Origin: Locusta migratoria
Lineage: Eukaryota > Arthropoda > Insecta > Orthoptera > Acrididae
Assembly: GCA_026315105.1 (NCBI GenBank)
Contig: CM048748.1
Location: 478,171,150-478,235,149 of the forward strand
Length of the DNA stretch: 64,000 nt
Direction of reading: 5' to 3'
A program made the position numbers and the translations under genes. Below are positions 43,506 to 55,559 of this stretch, in pieces. Positions within the stretch are counted from its first letter, which is position 1. Each line of letters opens with the position of its first letter. The notes below the pieces were generated by a model. It did no database searches. It had not been told where the DNA came from and was given only the letters and a program-made list of their open reading frames with translations.

Positions 43506-43610
43506 ATCTGAATCACTGCTTTGAAAATAGTCATTTGGTTCGCAGTAATCTTCGTCTGCAGCTTCTTCTTCCAGGACCTCTTGATCTAGGCCACACTCTG
43601 CTTCAGACAT

Positions 43611-44086
43611 ATTACCTGTAATATCGTGCTACGGAGCGAACACTCGTGCATCGGTGAGCGGCGGGTGTCTGCGAGCCATGATTACCGTGCTGTGACACGC
43701 TAACGAATGATAACACTACTGCAGGCGCAGTGGGAAATAACGTATTGAAGTTTCATTGTAGTGCATATTACTGAAGTTCAGAGAATAATAGCTGATTTAA
43801 TGCCACAACAATTAGGAAACAGGATTCGCAAAACACGTTTAAAGACGATAATTAACACAGCGGGCATTAGGTATGCTCATTAACAGCGATGTATCTAACT
43901 GTCAGAAAACAATTATTTTTAGTATGGATCATTATGACTGGTAACAAGGTAAAGAAAGTTACTGAAGCTCGGATCAATACTACAAAAACTACAGTGACAA
44001 TATCGTTTTGACTATTTATAGCGGACATTGTGAACGCTCCGGCGGTTCTGGTGTTCTGTTAACTGGAAGCGCCTCAGTGCAGTTAC
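43611..44086. other. no recognisable gene
   Basis: Sequence upstream of the piggyBac start on the minus strand. It may contain the piggyBac 5' end, but no terminal repeat was identified. Confidence 0.35.
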
Positions 44087-44318
44087 CAAGAGAATGGTGA
44101 CACACTGGACCGTGTTCCGAAGGACGGTGTTTCAAATCCACCTCCGGCCATCCAGATTTAGGTTTTCCGTGATTTCTATAAATCACTACAGGCAAATACC
44201 GGGTTGGATCCTTTGAAAGGGCACTGCCGAATTCCTTCCCCGTCCGTACCCAAAACCTCGAGCGTCAGCTCCGTCTCCAATGACGAAGCTGTCGACGGGA
44301 CGTTAAACCCTCAGCTTC
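44087..44318 (+). mobile_element. SINE-like repeat, family F
   Basis: It begins with a degraded tRNA-like segment (GTGTTTCAAATCCACC in B-box position) and continues with GGTTTTCCGTGATTTC, CAGGCAAATACCGGGTTGG and TTTGAAAGGGCACTGCCG. It ends near TGTCGACGGGACGTTAAAC. I recognise these words as a repeat body common in insects; this is from memory. Confidence 0.55.
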
Positions 44319-46121
44319 CTTTGCAACTCAGCAACCTGACTGGTTCCACCGAAAACAGTCAGCTCATAGCTTCACCCACCTCGTGGCAATTCTCTTCTTC
44401 AGCATCCAGTGCTGACATGACTAAAAACCAGAACCGTTATTCCACTGTAAAAAGCTGCATAGAAGAACTAGGTGGAGATTCTGGTTTTCATTCAGTTGCG
44501 TATATCTTAAATTGTTTATAAAGGATGGGACTTATTGCGCTAAAAATGATATTAACTCGGGATTTGGTACGATGTAATAATTCAGGATACAGTTCTCTGC
44601 CAAGCCTGTGCTAATGCCGCAATAGTTACACCTACACTATACTCACTATTAAAGTCAGTTTATGGTAATTAATTTACCCTGTCACCAAAAGCGTTCTTAA
44701 AAGAGAAGTTCATTTTAATATGCTCACAAAATGCTACGCAAATAAGTCCAGAAAAATTTTCACACTTTCATGATTTTCGGAACACGCCACACGGTTTCAT
44801 TGTTGCATAATATCATAATTTTCAATTAAAAAAGCTCTAATTTTACTAGGCGACTGTCCGCACGATATACTAAGCATGTTGATACACTTTTTAATCCAAT
44901 TATGGAGATTATAAGACTACCGTGTATAAAATCCGACTACCCTCTTGCTCAAAAGCAATCGTGAGAGTACCCGAATGAACGCGCGAAATGCTGTAACCAA
45001 TCAGATTACAGAGATAGCGCGGGTTTGCGCGGACTTTCTATATACGCCCGTGAAATACTACGAACGTTCCAGAACTGCATACAGAAAAAATATTTAGAAG
45101 ATAGTAAATGATAAAATATCCACGACTTTAAGTAATTACCAATGTTTACGTGTACTGCCTGTTTCCCTGTTACCATAAACTGACGGAATGTTCATATACA
45201 ATTTCTCTATTAATATTCTCATACACACACATATAGAAAACATATTTCAAACGTGAACCTACTTTAATATTTATCACTTCTATTTTTCAGCTCACTTTGA
45301 CATCTACCAAAAATTCACATTATTAACTTTCCCATAAATGTTCTTTCTATACGTTCAGTCGTTCATCTGACCACTGGCTGGACACAGGTATGCAGAGTGC
45401 TCACGCTACACCAGTACTCAGGCTGCAGACGGCAGCAGGTGTCACTCTCTGGTGCAGCACACCTGAACTCATGCTGTACCACACTCGGTCATTCGCCTCA
45501 CTCACCGGCACAAAGCTAGCGAAAAAAAAAAAAAAAAAAAAAAATAGACGACAACTTATATATGCGATTCGTCAGCCGACAACTCCTGTAAAACTAGGAT
45601 GACAGGTAGACCATGTGCGGAATAATGTTTCCCAAAGCCGCCATCTGTATGGTCGAACGGAAGCGACAGTCAGTGCCACTGCACTTACTCTCACCAACTG
45701 TTCACCTCTTCTTCCTCCCTCTTGTGTCCATCAAATCCTCCTCCATCTGCCCTCCCTTTCGCGTGTCTCCCTCCAGCTTCTCTTGGGCCGTTTCCTGCCT
45801 GTCGCTCCCCCACTCCTCCTGGCCCTCTCCTTCCTCCTCCCCCACTCACGGCTTCTCCTGACCCCGTGGCCCCCACAGGAGTGGTGCGCTTATCTTAAAC
45901 GTTAACTTAGACTTATGCACTTAGTTGTTGCCACTAAACGTGTATTAACTCAGGTGACCAAAGTATTGTGCACCCTCTTTTAGTGTTCTACTGCAAATAG
46001 ATTCATAAATATTAATATTACTACATAGAAGGATCGCAGGGCCAATTTGGCCCGTTATAGGGTTCCTGTATTTTCGGCATGTTTCCTTATAATACTGTGT
46101 ATGAAATAAAACCAACTGTTG
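44319..46121. other. no recognisable gene; contains A23 tract
   Basis: Mostly A/T-rich. An A23 run lies at 45522-45544. A pyrimidine-rich stretch at 45690-45860 keeps short frames open by composition only. I find no family signature. Confidence 0.4.
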
Positions 46122-46134
46122 TCTCCTTGTTGTT

Positions 46135-46324
46135 CAAATGTTTGTAGAGCTTATGGGACGTAGCTACGGGGTCATCAGTCCCTAAACTTACAAACTACTT
46201 GTGAACTACCTTGTACTAAGGGCGGCACAAACATCCATGCCTAAGGGGGGATTCGAACCCCCGACCGTAGGGCCCTGCAGAAACTGACTGGCGCGCCGCA
46301 GACCGATCGGCCACCACGGCCGGC
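46135..46324 (-). mobile_element. SINE, family A
   Basis: Minus strand: head GCCGGCCGTGGTGGCCGATC (diverged), B box GGGGGTTCGAATCCCCC, shared tail ending in CAAACATTTGAAC. A perfect 13-bp TSD, TCTCCTTGTTGTT, lies at 46122-46134 and 46325-46337. Confidence 0.95.
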
Positions 46325-46337
46325 TCTCCTTGTTGTT

Positions 46338-48400
46338 TCAATAAACGACAACAATGCTGGGGATGGCGGTCATATAAGGATGAGCCATGCCTGAGTGACT
46401 GATTGTGTGAGTGAGTGTGATCTTCTTTGAAGAAGGTCATGGCTGAAAATTTACAAGTTGCGTGAATGTGAATATGAGTTTGTTGGCAGCTCAGCGATAA
46501 TCTTTATGGTGAGTTGCTAGCTATCCTCATATTATGAACATTGCAAACTGGACCTTCCATTTTTAAAAATCAATAAAAGAACTTAGGATGGTTACAATGC
46601 ATAATCTTTCACAATCTGGCCCCAGAGGTTCTTTTACGTAGTAGCTTGCATGCGATCCTTCTAGTATTAAATGTCAAGTACACTGGATAGCAGCTATAAA
46701 AGCATGATATAATTAGGTCCTTTGCCCAGTTTAGTCTGGTTGTCATACCGCTTAGGGATTCGTTCTCAAGTCATGCCGTTGGCGCAGCAGTTTGACGTTA
46801 CTTTAGCGGGGCTTGAAACGGAACTGATGGATCACGTTTGGGTGTAATGTACTGCTATATTCTTTACTTCTCGCCAACTTCCTGCGAAGATGAGATTTTC
46901 ATGTGTGTACAGCAGTTCCGCGTTACCTGGCGCAGCGTCTGCCTGAAGTACGAACAAGTGTTCCGTTAACCTAAACTAGAGGGGGGGGGGGGGGTATGAA
47001 GGGGATCAAATCCCCTTTCCCTTCCGTAAAAGCCTCACTGTTCACCTAATTCCTGATAATTCAAAAGTATGCTGAAGTTGCTCCTTCGAGGTTTGTATTG
47101 AATAAAATGTAATATTGGTTCTATTGAAGTGCATCTGCGCCTTTAGTTCAACTTATGGTGTAAAGCTTCACAAGTCAGAATATACGTCATAATTGGGTGA
47201 TTCCCCCCCCCCCCCCCCACCCACCCACCGAAACCAAATTCTGACTACGGACCTGATTATTGTGAGTACAGTCTCAGTTTTAAGTAAAATAATTTTATAA
47301 ATGAAGCTCACCGTATCAAATTTATACCTTATGACAGCAAGTTAAAGTACCTTCTAAAAAAAGCGTGATCAATGTATAAACTTGCAATAACAAACTACTG
47401 CACACAGCAGTAAAAGAAGACGGGGGTGCTCGTCTCTGACTCTGGGTGCAGCGCCCGCAGTCGGGTGTGGGCGCCTCCACCTCCCCATCTCCCCTCCCAT
47501 CCCTTACGTTCCATGTCCTCCTCCTCTTCTCTGTCCATTTGCTCAGTATTCCTCTTTCCTCTATGTATAGAAAAAACTTAGGTAACTGCATTTCTCATGG
47601 ACAACAGGGTTTCAGAATACCAACCCAGAGTAAATTTGAGAAGTAAAGCATTACGTTACAACGAAACCCCTAGTTATCTGGGAGTGGGTAAGGAAAGGGC
47701 TTTAAAATACAAAGCCCTCTTACATAAATCTGCAGCAAAACTGAAGAGCCGTAATAACCTTCTTCAGTACCTAGCTGGAACGTCACTGGTCGCTGACGCC
47801 AACAAACGGTGAACAAATGCTCTAGCACTTGCATGTCCTTCAGCAGAGTACGTCCCGCCGTATGGCTAAAAGCTGCCGTACTCACCTCGTGGATGTTCAC
47901 CCGCGTAGCATTATGTGAATCGTAGCTGGAACATTACTTGCTAGTCCAGGTCAATGGCTGCCAGGGTTCAGTAGCATACTACTTCCTCACATTACAAGAC
48001 AAAATCATCTTGATCATCTGCGGTCGAAAATACTGAAGAACATAACAATACCATTTCATGAGAATGTGAATCGGATAATATCATCGAAGTTGAAGTCCCG
48101 CAAACCACCATGTAAATTTGTCATGGATTTCCTAAGCAACAATTTCAATCCCAAAGACGACTGACGGAATGAATAGACAACTTCTACCCCACAGGGCATC
48201 CTGAAAGTCGAGGATTCAACGCTGAAACTCACTGGATTTTAATTATTAGGTGAGGCGTCAACAGCCGTAATATATTTCATAAAATGCATTTATAATCAGT
48301 CAACAGAACATAAAAGGTAACAACAGAGGCTGTACTTAGCCTGTCAAGATATACCTGGGGCACCGTATTCGCCATGGCGGTAGAAAAAATTTTTTCTTTG
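46338..48400. other. no recognisable gene; G and C homopolymers
   Basis: 46420-46560 has words (GGCAGCTCAGCGATAATC, TATGGTGAGTTGCTAGC) that recall a common locust MITE, not provable here. G14 lies at 46981-46994 and C16 at 47203-47218. The rest shows short frames only. Confidence 0.35.
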
Positions 48401-48419
48401 TTTTCTTTATTGTTATTTT

Positions 48420-49600
48420 AACGCCGAGAGAGTCGGCCGGCTGGCAGCAGTATCAGGCGCTGCTCTTCAGCCGAGCGTATATGTAAATTAAAAAGTTAGA
48501 TTAAAACAAAACTAAGTCACGAGAGTAAAAACAAGGAATGAAAAAACATGGCATGAAGAAAAACATTGAAACATTAAAAACTGGACACTGGAGACAATTG
48601 TGCAGGCTTAAAACGCATGAACAGGCGAGAGAGACTGCCACATAGACAGTTAAAAACAGTCTGTGCCACGGTGGCGATAAAATCACACTGAAAAACGTCA
48701 CTGGACACACGAAGAAGTAACACGACGACACTGCTGAAGAGGAGATGTTGTTGTTGGACGCACTGTAAACTCACACGGAGACATGGATGCACTGGACACT
48801 AGACGACACTGGATCTAAAATTCGTCACTGCGGCCCCCGCAGGGTGACGGGAGGGGAAGGTTAGGAAGCGCGGGGGAAGGTTGAAGAGAGAGAGAGGGGG
48901 GAGGGGAGAGGAAAGACGGGTGCGATCGAGACTCCAGGGTGAAGAAGGGGGAAGGCCAAGCGGGGATAGGGAGGCGGAGGGGATGAGGAGAGGGGACGCT
49001 GATGCTACTGGGATAGGATCAGAGCCGGCCGCGGTGGCCGAGGGGACTGAGGCGCTCCAGTTACGGTCTGCACGGCCACTACGGTCGGGGGTTTGAATCC
49101 CCCCTCGGGCATGGATATTTGTGCCGTCCTTAGGATTAGCTAGTTCATAAGTAGTTTGTAAGTTTAGGGACTGATGACCCCGTAGTTGAGTCCCATAGGC
49201 TATACAAACATTTGAACATTTTTGATAGGGTCAGAGTTGATAGGAGGGGTAAATTACGGGACGAAGGGCGTCATCCGATACGGGAAGGGTGTGGAAGTTG
49301 CCTTGGGAGAGGACATGTAGCGTGTGCAGGTGGAGAGACGGAGGAATGCAGTGGTGTAGGCGTGGCCGAGGCCCAGGATTGGTGAGGATGGGGTAAACGA
49401 GTGGGTTGCGGGAATCTATTTTGCGGACGACATACAGGATTCGGAGATGTTCAAGGTGTTGAAGGAGGTGAGGATAGGGGATGAGTTCATATAGGATCCG
49501 TGTGGGGGAAGGAAGTCGGACACGGTAGGCGAGGCGGAGGGCGTGTCGTTCCAGAATTTGAGAAGGGAAAATTCCCTCCATTCTTCAAAAAAGGGGCTGG
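48420..49600. repeat. Unclassified purine-rich region, probable repeat, split by a SINE
   Basis: 48420-48880 is A-rich; 48880-49020 and 49236-49590 are G/A-rich on the plus strand. A minus-strand frame at 49581-49231 (116 codons) is Leu/His/Pro/Arg-rich (LERHALRLAYRVRLPSPTRI), as expected from reading a purine-rich strand in reverse. I suspect a transposable element UTR but cannot name it. Confidence 0.35.
49025..49223 (+). mobile_element. SINE, family A, full length
   Basis: Head CCGGCCGCGGTGGCCGAGGG, B box region GGGGGTTTGAATCC (one change from GGTTCGAATCC), shared tail, end ATTTGAACATTTTT. The TSD is 13 bp with one mismatch: GATAGGATCAGAG (49012-49024) and GATAGGGTCAGAG (49224-49236). Confidence 0.95.
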
Positions 49601-49619
49601 ATTAACAGCTCATTTTGAC

Positions 49620-50045
49620 CAGTACTACTGTGGGCGTTTCAACGCCGATCCGCACTGCTACCGCTGGTGGATCTGTTGTGTGAAAGTGCTCGTGCCGTGT
49701 CCTCCACACGCACTGCTCCTACACAGGGCGCGCTGCAGCGTCTACTTGAGCGCCTCGCAGCTGTTCGCCACTTGCGACACTGGTGCCCTCACGGCCCGCC
49801 GCTGGCCCCGCCTGTGTCGGCCGCTCTCAGTGGAGTGGCGGTGTATGCGGCCGCCGCCCTCCTTATCCGCGCGCTGTTTGCCTAAAAGTAATAGCTGCTG
49901 GCTTATTCATGCCGCGGCCGCCGGCAGCCGCCAGCCGCCAGCGCCGTCTGCCCGCGTCTGCCGCTACAGCCAGGCCAGTGGCTCTGCCTCACAACAGGAG
50001 GCCCGCTCTCGTCAGCGAAGCTGGCAGCTGCGGCCAGTCTGATTT
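49620..50045. other. GC-rich block, no gene assigned
   Basis: Very GC- and CpG-rich, with long overlapping open frames in several phases (up to 180 codons). The peptides are low-complexity Ala/Pro/Arg-rich and have no recognisable domain, so the frames are probably compositional. Confidence 0.4.
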
Positions 50046-50072
50046 CACTTCTCCATTGCTTTAATACTAGTA

Positions 50073-50480
50073 TCATGTGAATATGAAAGAATGACAACTA
50101 CTGTTGTATCGGAACAGATGCTACATGTATCATACAATATGCCGGTGACGGGCAATCATACATTCGTTAGTGGAGAGAGGTGGGCGAGTTTGAGGCCCTT
50201 ACTCTTACGGGAATTAGTTTCAAAACTACCAGTTCGACAACTGTGAGCAGGGTAAAGCTGGGAATTTGTATCTGACGGGAGATGTGCTTAGGTAGTCCTT
50301 GCAGGTGCGGTGATCACTGTGTCCCCAGTGGAGTAGTGGTCAGCGCAACTGCCTACAAAGCGGGAGACCCAGTTTGAATCCCGGCTAGATACACATTTTG
50401 TATTGACCATTCGCAGTTGATGTCATATATTCTGGGAATATGAAAACAATAACAAGTGCACGATCACAAGTGACGCCTTG
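50073..50480 (+). mobile_element. tRNA-like repeat, family C
   Basis: Same family as 22036-24120: GCCGGTGACGGGCAATC, TCTTACGGGAATTAGTTTC, TAGGTAGTCCTTGCAGGTGC, then a tRNA-like core at 50324-50391 (GAGTAGTGGTCAGCGC, anticodon-loop position CTACAAA, degenerate B box AGTTTGAATCCC), then GATGTCATATATTCTG. The core is less tRNA-like than in other copies. Confidence 0.75.
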
Positions 50481-53400
50481 ACACACGTCCACTGAATGTG
50501 TGGTCGTGTTCCATTTTCAGTTATTCATTACTCTAAAGTGTTTTCCACCATTAATATTCTCTATTTGTATGATGTCAATTATTTTATTGCCTTATTAATG
50601 GTCAATGCCCCGAGTTTGTACATGTTTCCACCACTGTGATTGAACTTGTGTGTTCATGTGACTGTGGAAGGTTGCTCTTAATCTTGACTGACTGCCGCGC
50701 AACGGCTTACAGTCACCGCCTCCCGCTTTAGGCCTCTTTTACTTTAGTTAAGAACGCATGGCTTCGTAAGTCGTCTGTACTGCCGTCTGCTGGGTGGCAA
50801 GAGAGAAGCTTACTTGGCAAGATATCGAGGTGAACCGTTCTTAGTGTAGCACCAACATAATCACGGTCGAAAGATGGGACAAAACAGAACTCTCTGGAGC
50901 TCTAGTAAAGGATATTATCTTTCTCAGGTAGCGAGGGTTGGTGGACACTATGCTCTGAACGCATTCTGCATCGCTTTTAGCGCGCCCTGCATCCGGTTTG
51001 TGGAGGGGAAAGCTTTTGGCGTGACCTGAGTCTTCACTCTTGCTGCGACCGCTGAAGTGAGTATATCGTCGAATCATGCTGAGGGGATGGCATGCTGTTA
51101 GAACTTTACTTTGTTCGTGATCAGGCAGTCTTGGTTTATCACTGACCAGCTGTAAACCCACTGTTGCCCGGGTGTTTATTTATCCTACACTCTGGTAGTC
51201 CACAGCCCCTTCCCCCCTCTCACTGCATCCACCTCTTCCTCTCCAATCTCTCTGTTAGTTTCCACCTTTCCCTCTCTCGGCAAAGTTTTCTGCAAGGTAC
51301 CGTCTGTCATATACCATGCAAACATTTATGCAGCCAGTGATCTTCCTCTTAGTTTAAAGGTCATGTGTTCAAATCAGTTTTTTTACCGTATTAAAAGTGT
51401 GCCTTTTTCGTACTGAATAATACACAGCTTCGCCAGCTAATACTACTTTATCATAATTTTTTTCAGTCTTGTGTTTTATTAAGTTTTATTGTTAAAAATA
51501 TATTGTGAAGGTATACGTAGTGGCGGCAGTACCCTGGCTTACGACGCCATACGATTGAATATCAAGGATAAACGTACACGATGAATGAGTAGTAGTAAAT
51601 AAGTGTTACAACTATTCTAATTTATACTTATCACTCTACTGTATTAGACATTTAGAAGGCTTCGAGTATGTGTCGATGTAAAATTGGAATGAAAGGAGAT
51701 TTTTTAATTTAGACATTTCACAAAAGTATGCCTCTGTATTACACTTCATTTTGCCTAAATTCCCCACCATGGCTTATTGCCCCAGTTGCAAAATGTAGCT
51801 AAGAACGCCTATTTAAAGCCTAAGATTTTGCGAAACAATTAGGTTAGAGACATGAAATCGAAGCTAAATACCTACAGATTACGTTAATACCAGTATTAAA
51901 AAGCACAGACAGCCTATAGAGGTACTGATTTCAATAAAATACAAACTCGAAAATTATATCCAAAACGTCGAAACTAACAATTCCTTTCACACGATTAATA
52001 TCTGTCAAAAGAGGGGGAATTTAATCTGTCTGCTAAACAGTGTTACCACATTAGGCATGCGTGCAGGTGATCAGGATTTGTGGCATAAATTATACACGGA
52101 AGTAATAAGATTGTCATGTTATACATTTGTTCTCATTTAATCACACTCGTTAAAAATATATTTGTGTGCTGCCCTACTGTAGTAATAAAGTTAGTAGATT
52201 ACTGAAGTTGGTAGCAGTAGTAAACATAAGACACGGTGGCCTTCGTTACACGATAGGCTAGCCTCACGCGGTACTTTAAACAGTCTGTGGAGCGTGTTTC
52301 TGGCTTGAATTCAACAATAATTATTAATTGTTACTGAAGGTTAGGTGGTGGTTACCTGAGAAATTATTTTTACTTTTTTATTATTTATTTTAATTGGCAA
52401 GATTTACAGTCATGAAAGTTGTGCGCGACGCTTGCTTAGGCCTCACGAAGGCCACCAAAAAGACACTCGAGACAAAGTGTCCCGACAACAAGTAAAAAGC
52501 CAAAGCTCAATTAAGCGTCGATTACAACTTACAGACACCATGGTACCTCTCTTTCTTGGCAAACAGTGTAACTCTCATATTCATTACACAAGTTATTGTC
52601 AATTTTTAATTTTAGCACAAGTGACAAAAAGAAGAAAAAAACGTTCCAGGGAGGGGGGTAGGTTTGAACCCCCCATTCCCTCACCTCCCGCATCAACGCC
52701 CTTGAGGCAGGGTGTGCTAAATTTCATCAATATCGGAACAAAACTATAGATTTCTATGCAATAGAAACGCTGGGTCACATTGAAAAACGCACTTTGTTGT
52801 TCTAAAAGCTTCCAGTTTTATTTCATACAACCCTTGTTCTGAGAGCAACGAAAAGATCAAAAAAAGAATCTGTGAAATCAGTCGAGCCGCTCTCAAGTTA
52901 TGGCGCGACCAAGGTATTTATGGATCCATTCTTTATGTTGCAAGGAACCCTCCCCCATGCACCGAATGAAACTTAATGCAGACGCTGACCTTCCTCTTGC
53001 TTTGAAGGGCACGCGTGCGAAATTTCGTGAAGATCAGAATGAAACTGTCGATTTCGTTAATATGTGGGAGAAGTATGCTCCGCCATGCTCCTATCACAAA
53101 ATACTTTCTTAGCTTACTTTTTCTACCTATAAACTATATTCCTGCCAAATATCAGGTTAATAGGTGAAGTAGTTTTCGAGATTTCGTGTTTAGGCAGTGA
53201 GTGAGTGAGTATCCTTTTATATAGACATAGATTAAGAAAACAGATTGCTTAATTTTGGATGCAAGAGAATTTAGGGAGACTTACGGATAAAAATAAATAG
53301 TAACATGCAAATATGTAATGCTAACTTTATTTGACACCAGGTCATGCCTGATGCGACAGTTTTACGGCATCTACAGCAAAACTCTTTTGAGCGGTAGACT

Positions 53401-53571
53401 TATTTACGTTTCATCTTCAGGTGGGTCAGTTACAAAACGCTTCATAAACGTCCGAAATTACGTCCAACCTTATTAGCAGATCCGTAACAACTCCCATTTT
53501 CCAATAATTGACGCATAAATCTGGGTATTCTCATGCGTGGCCTCTCATTATTTATGACGTCATATCTCCTT
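50481..53571. other. no recognisable gene
   Basis: Mostly A/T-rich. A 106-codon minus-strand frame at 51161-50841 is open but matches nothing I know. 52660-53230 contains words (AAATTTCGTGAAGATCAG, AATATCAGGTTAATAGG, TTCGAGATTTCGTG) like those at the ends of dispersed insect repeats that read as 'flush with host'; the family is not identified. Confidence 0.35.
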
Positions 53572-53708
53572 AGCTATGTGGTGTGCTCTTTTGTTTTCGG
53601 GTCAAGAACTTTCGTGGGCGTACAGTGAACAGTTCATCAAAGTTTCATTGCAATCAAATGAATGGTTTATGAATTCTTAGAGGACATTCAGACAAATATT
53701 CATTTTGT
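53572..53708. repeat. Dispersed repeat, partner of 7182-7318
   Basis: Same orientation as the copy at 7182-7318 (shared TGCTCTTTTGTT, TTCGTGGGCGT, TTTCATTGCAATC, GAATGGTTTATGAA). Confidence 0.7.
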
Positions 53709-54035
53709 AAATATTTTTATATATATAATTATATATATTTCTTGAGTAAATCTTTCACTATGTTGGGCAAAGTGTTTCTTAATTTATAGAGCTCAAATAA
53801 TTTAGTTTAAATTTAGTATTTCATTTTCATTCCGGTGATGATTTTGTGTCAGGTTTTCCCAAGTTAGAATACACGTGCATGGTCTTCAGAGTTTGTGTGA
53901 ACTTAGAATGTTTGAATTTCCTTGCTATGTTAAACAACCATTTTCGCATCATGTCCGTATCCGTGAGTATGCTACATTTTTATCAGATTTTCTGGATTGA
54001 TTCCGCCTTTCCTGTCTTGGTATGACCGATTGCAT

Positions 54036-55030
54036 GACGTGCTTTCGTAACGGTCATTTTTTGGCCTTCAGCCATTCTTTTACTGATACTAACTTTCTTC
54101 CATGTGAAATTTTCACGTGTGTTTTTCTTGCTTATTCTAAATTAATTTCCTTTTGTAATTTCTATGTAATTCACCTTAGTTGCACACCACATGGTAATTA
54201 AGGATAGTATGCCTCTGCTTCTCAGCACATGAGTTCGTTTGATGGATAGTTGATATTTAATTGTGGTTGAAGACACCCGACATCTCGTCAAAACGCCACC
54301 GACGTTTCGTTTTTGCTGCTACTAACAAGTGTTACCACATGAGTTACGTGTTGCAAGCATTTTGTGCGTGTCTATGACTGAATGACTTTCCTTTATCTAC
54401 TGTGTATTTGAAAATTTCCTCCCACGTTGCCGCTGTGGAGTAACCGAGCGGTCTAAAGCGTCTCGCTGTGGAGCGCGCGGTTGCTCGCCGTGGAGGTTCG
54501 AGTCATCCCTGGGGCATGGATGTGTGTGTTGTCCTTAGGTTAGTTTAGTTTAAGTAGTTTGTAAGCTACGGACTGATGACCACGCTGTTTGGTCCGATAG
54601 ATTTACGAACATTTGAACTGAACCTCCCACGTTACCCCCATATTCATAAAGGGCAGAAACAATTCTATTATGGGCAGTAACTTCATGATTTAATTCACTC
54701 TTGTAGAAGACGTCTGATTTATTGTGCTTAATTTTCTCTCCCCACATTTATTTGCTTATTCATTTTATTGAATAGATGATGATTTAAAGTATCAAACCTC
54801 TGCTTTATAATTTCATGCTCCCCTGTAATCTATTCCCTTTTTTAACATTTAATTTGTGTTTTTAAAATGTTAGCTGCTCCCTTAAGGAGTGAGCAGTTAG
54901 ATAAATTTCCGTTTCGCAAGTACTGTGGCCACTCGCAAAGTAATTTAGAGCAGCAGTGAGCATTTTAACTTGCATTTGCAGATCTCAACTGCCCGAGATC
55001 TTACATAGAAAACTTAACAAGCTACTTTCA
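54036..55030 (+). repeat. Gypsy 5' LTR, containing a SINE
   Basis: Aligns with 59749-60540 end to end (GGCCTTCAGCC near the start, ACATTTATTTGCTT in the middle, GTGGCCACTCGCAAAGTAAT and CAAGCTACTTTC at the end). The SINE at 54429-54622 is absent from the 3' LTR, so it inserted after the element did. Confidence 0.85.
54429..54622 (+). mobile_element. SINE, family B, full length
   Basis: Head GCTGTGGAGTAACCGAGCGG, B-box region GGAGGTTCGAGTC, tail ACGGACTGATGACCACG, end ACGAACATTTGAAC. An 11-bp TSD, CCTCCCACGTT, lies at 54418-54428 and 54623-54633. The intact site CCTCCCACATTACC in the 3' LTR confirms the insertion. Confidence 0.95.
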
Positions 55031-55032
55031 CT

Positions 55033-55050
55033 TGGCTTACCGCTGCCAGG
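55033..55050 (+). promoter_or_regulatory. Candidate Gypsy primer-binding site
   Basis: TGGCTTACCGCTGCCAGG begins 3 bp after the 5' LTR, where the minus-strand primer tRNA anneals; it starts with the required TGG. The following bases (ATTCG) could extend pairing into a T-arm. The tRNA is not identified. Confidence 0.4.
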
Positions 55051-55125
55051 ATTCGTCCTTCTGGCGACTCTTGATTTCATTTTTAAGTTTTGTTTGTTTC
55101 TCTGGATGTCCTACCACCCTTTGAA

Positions 55126-55178
<53 letters not shown>

Positions 55179-55179
55179 A
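55126..55179. repeat. (GT)n microsatellite
   Basis: About 27 GT units with one GC interruption near 55153. Lies in the Gypsy internal region. Confidence 0.95.
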
Positions 55180-55284
55180 TGAATGGAGTATTGTACTTCT
55201 AGTGTGCTGTCAGCCGCGCATTGTCAGTGCATTTGTTTCTTCTTATAGTAGTGATCAACAAGTGTATTTTTGGGGGGAAATAAC

Positions 55285-55343
55285 TGTAAGGGCTGATAAT
55301 CCCGCAGTTAAGTCCCTTAAGCTTAACAAACATTTGAACATTT
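55285..55343 (+). mobile_element. SINE tail, family A, extreme 5' truncation
   Basis: Only 59 bp of the tail (GGGCTGATAATCCCGCAG, then AACAAACATTTGAACATTT). It is flanked by an 8-bp TSD, GAAATAAC, at 55277-55284 and 55344-55351. It shows that the tail alone is enough for insertion. Confidence 0.8.
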
Positions 55344-55559
55344 GAAATAACAGTCGAGTTTATGGAGTGTGAAATGCGGGTGCATTAAGACTGCTTTGTG
55401 TGCGAAACTCTTACAGAAGAACCATGTGTTCTTACCACGTGGGTAGCCAGAACTTGTTGTTGGTATTTGCTTCTGGATATTTTAACGTGGATTAGAAAAT
55501 GGATGGAAACTATATGAGTTGAAAACCGCGTCCAAAGTTTAGATGATGGGTCGGTTAGA

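Larger units (their letters stand above)
39520..43610 (-). pseudogene. piggyBac-type transposase gene relic, split by two elements
   Basis: The coding order on the minus strand is intact. Start MSEAECGLDQEVLEEEAADE at 43610. After the LINE insertion comes an acidic run PNDDDDDD then NVVNQ, followed by a GTTAGT splice-donor-like site (~41526), suggesting an intron. Then AGYNVFKENPGATPYAKRHI, VWKLEAFIALLYARG-type sequence, KKWGPPIFCETIGKNGFREI, ENLTADEQLFPSKK (region of a catalytic Asp), ELMEPFQKKGRNITTENC, LDLAAINAW-like and KITRRNCILKLAEELR. The Cys-rich end (KKCRNKTSYLCKECKRQVCG) lies near 39540-39640. Frameshifts occur throughout. Confidence 0.8.

Noticed and set aside
46981..47218. Element bounded by G14 and C16 runs
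   Set aside because: The runs are inverted, but adjacent bases do not form an inverted repeat and no TSD is visible.
49500..50064. Host protein gene in GC-rich block (frames up to 180 codons)
   Set aside because: Several phases are open at once, the peptides are low-complexity, and no domain or start context is convincing.
50841..51161. 106-codon minus-strand frame as a gene
   Set aside because: No recognisable motif, no start context, no supporting neighbours; left unassigned.
54956..55345. 129-codon frame spanning the (GT)n tract
   Set aside because: It crosses an LTR end, a microsatellite and a SINE tail, so it is chance.
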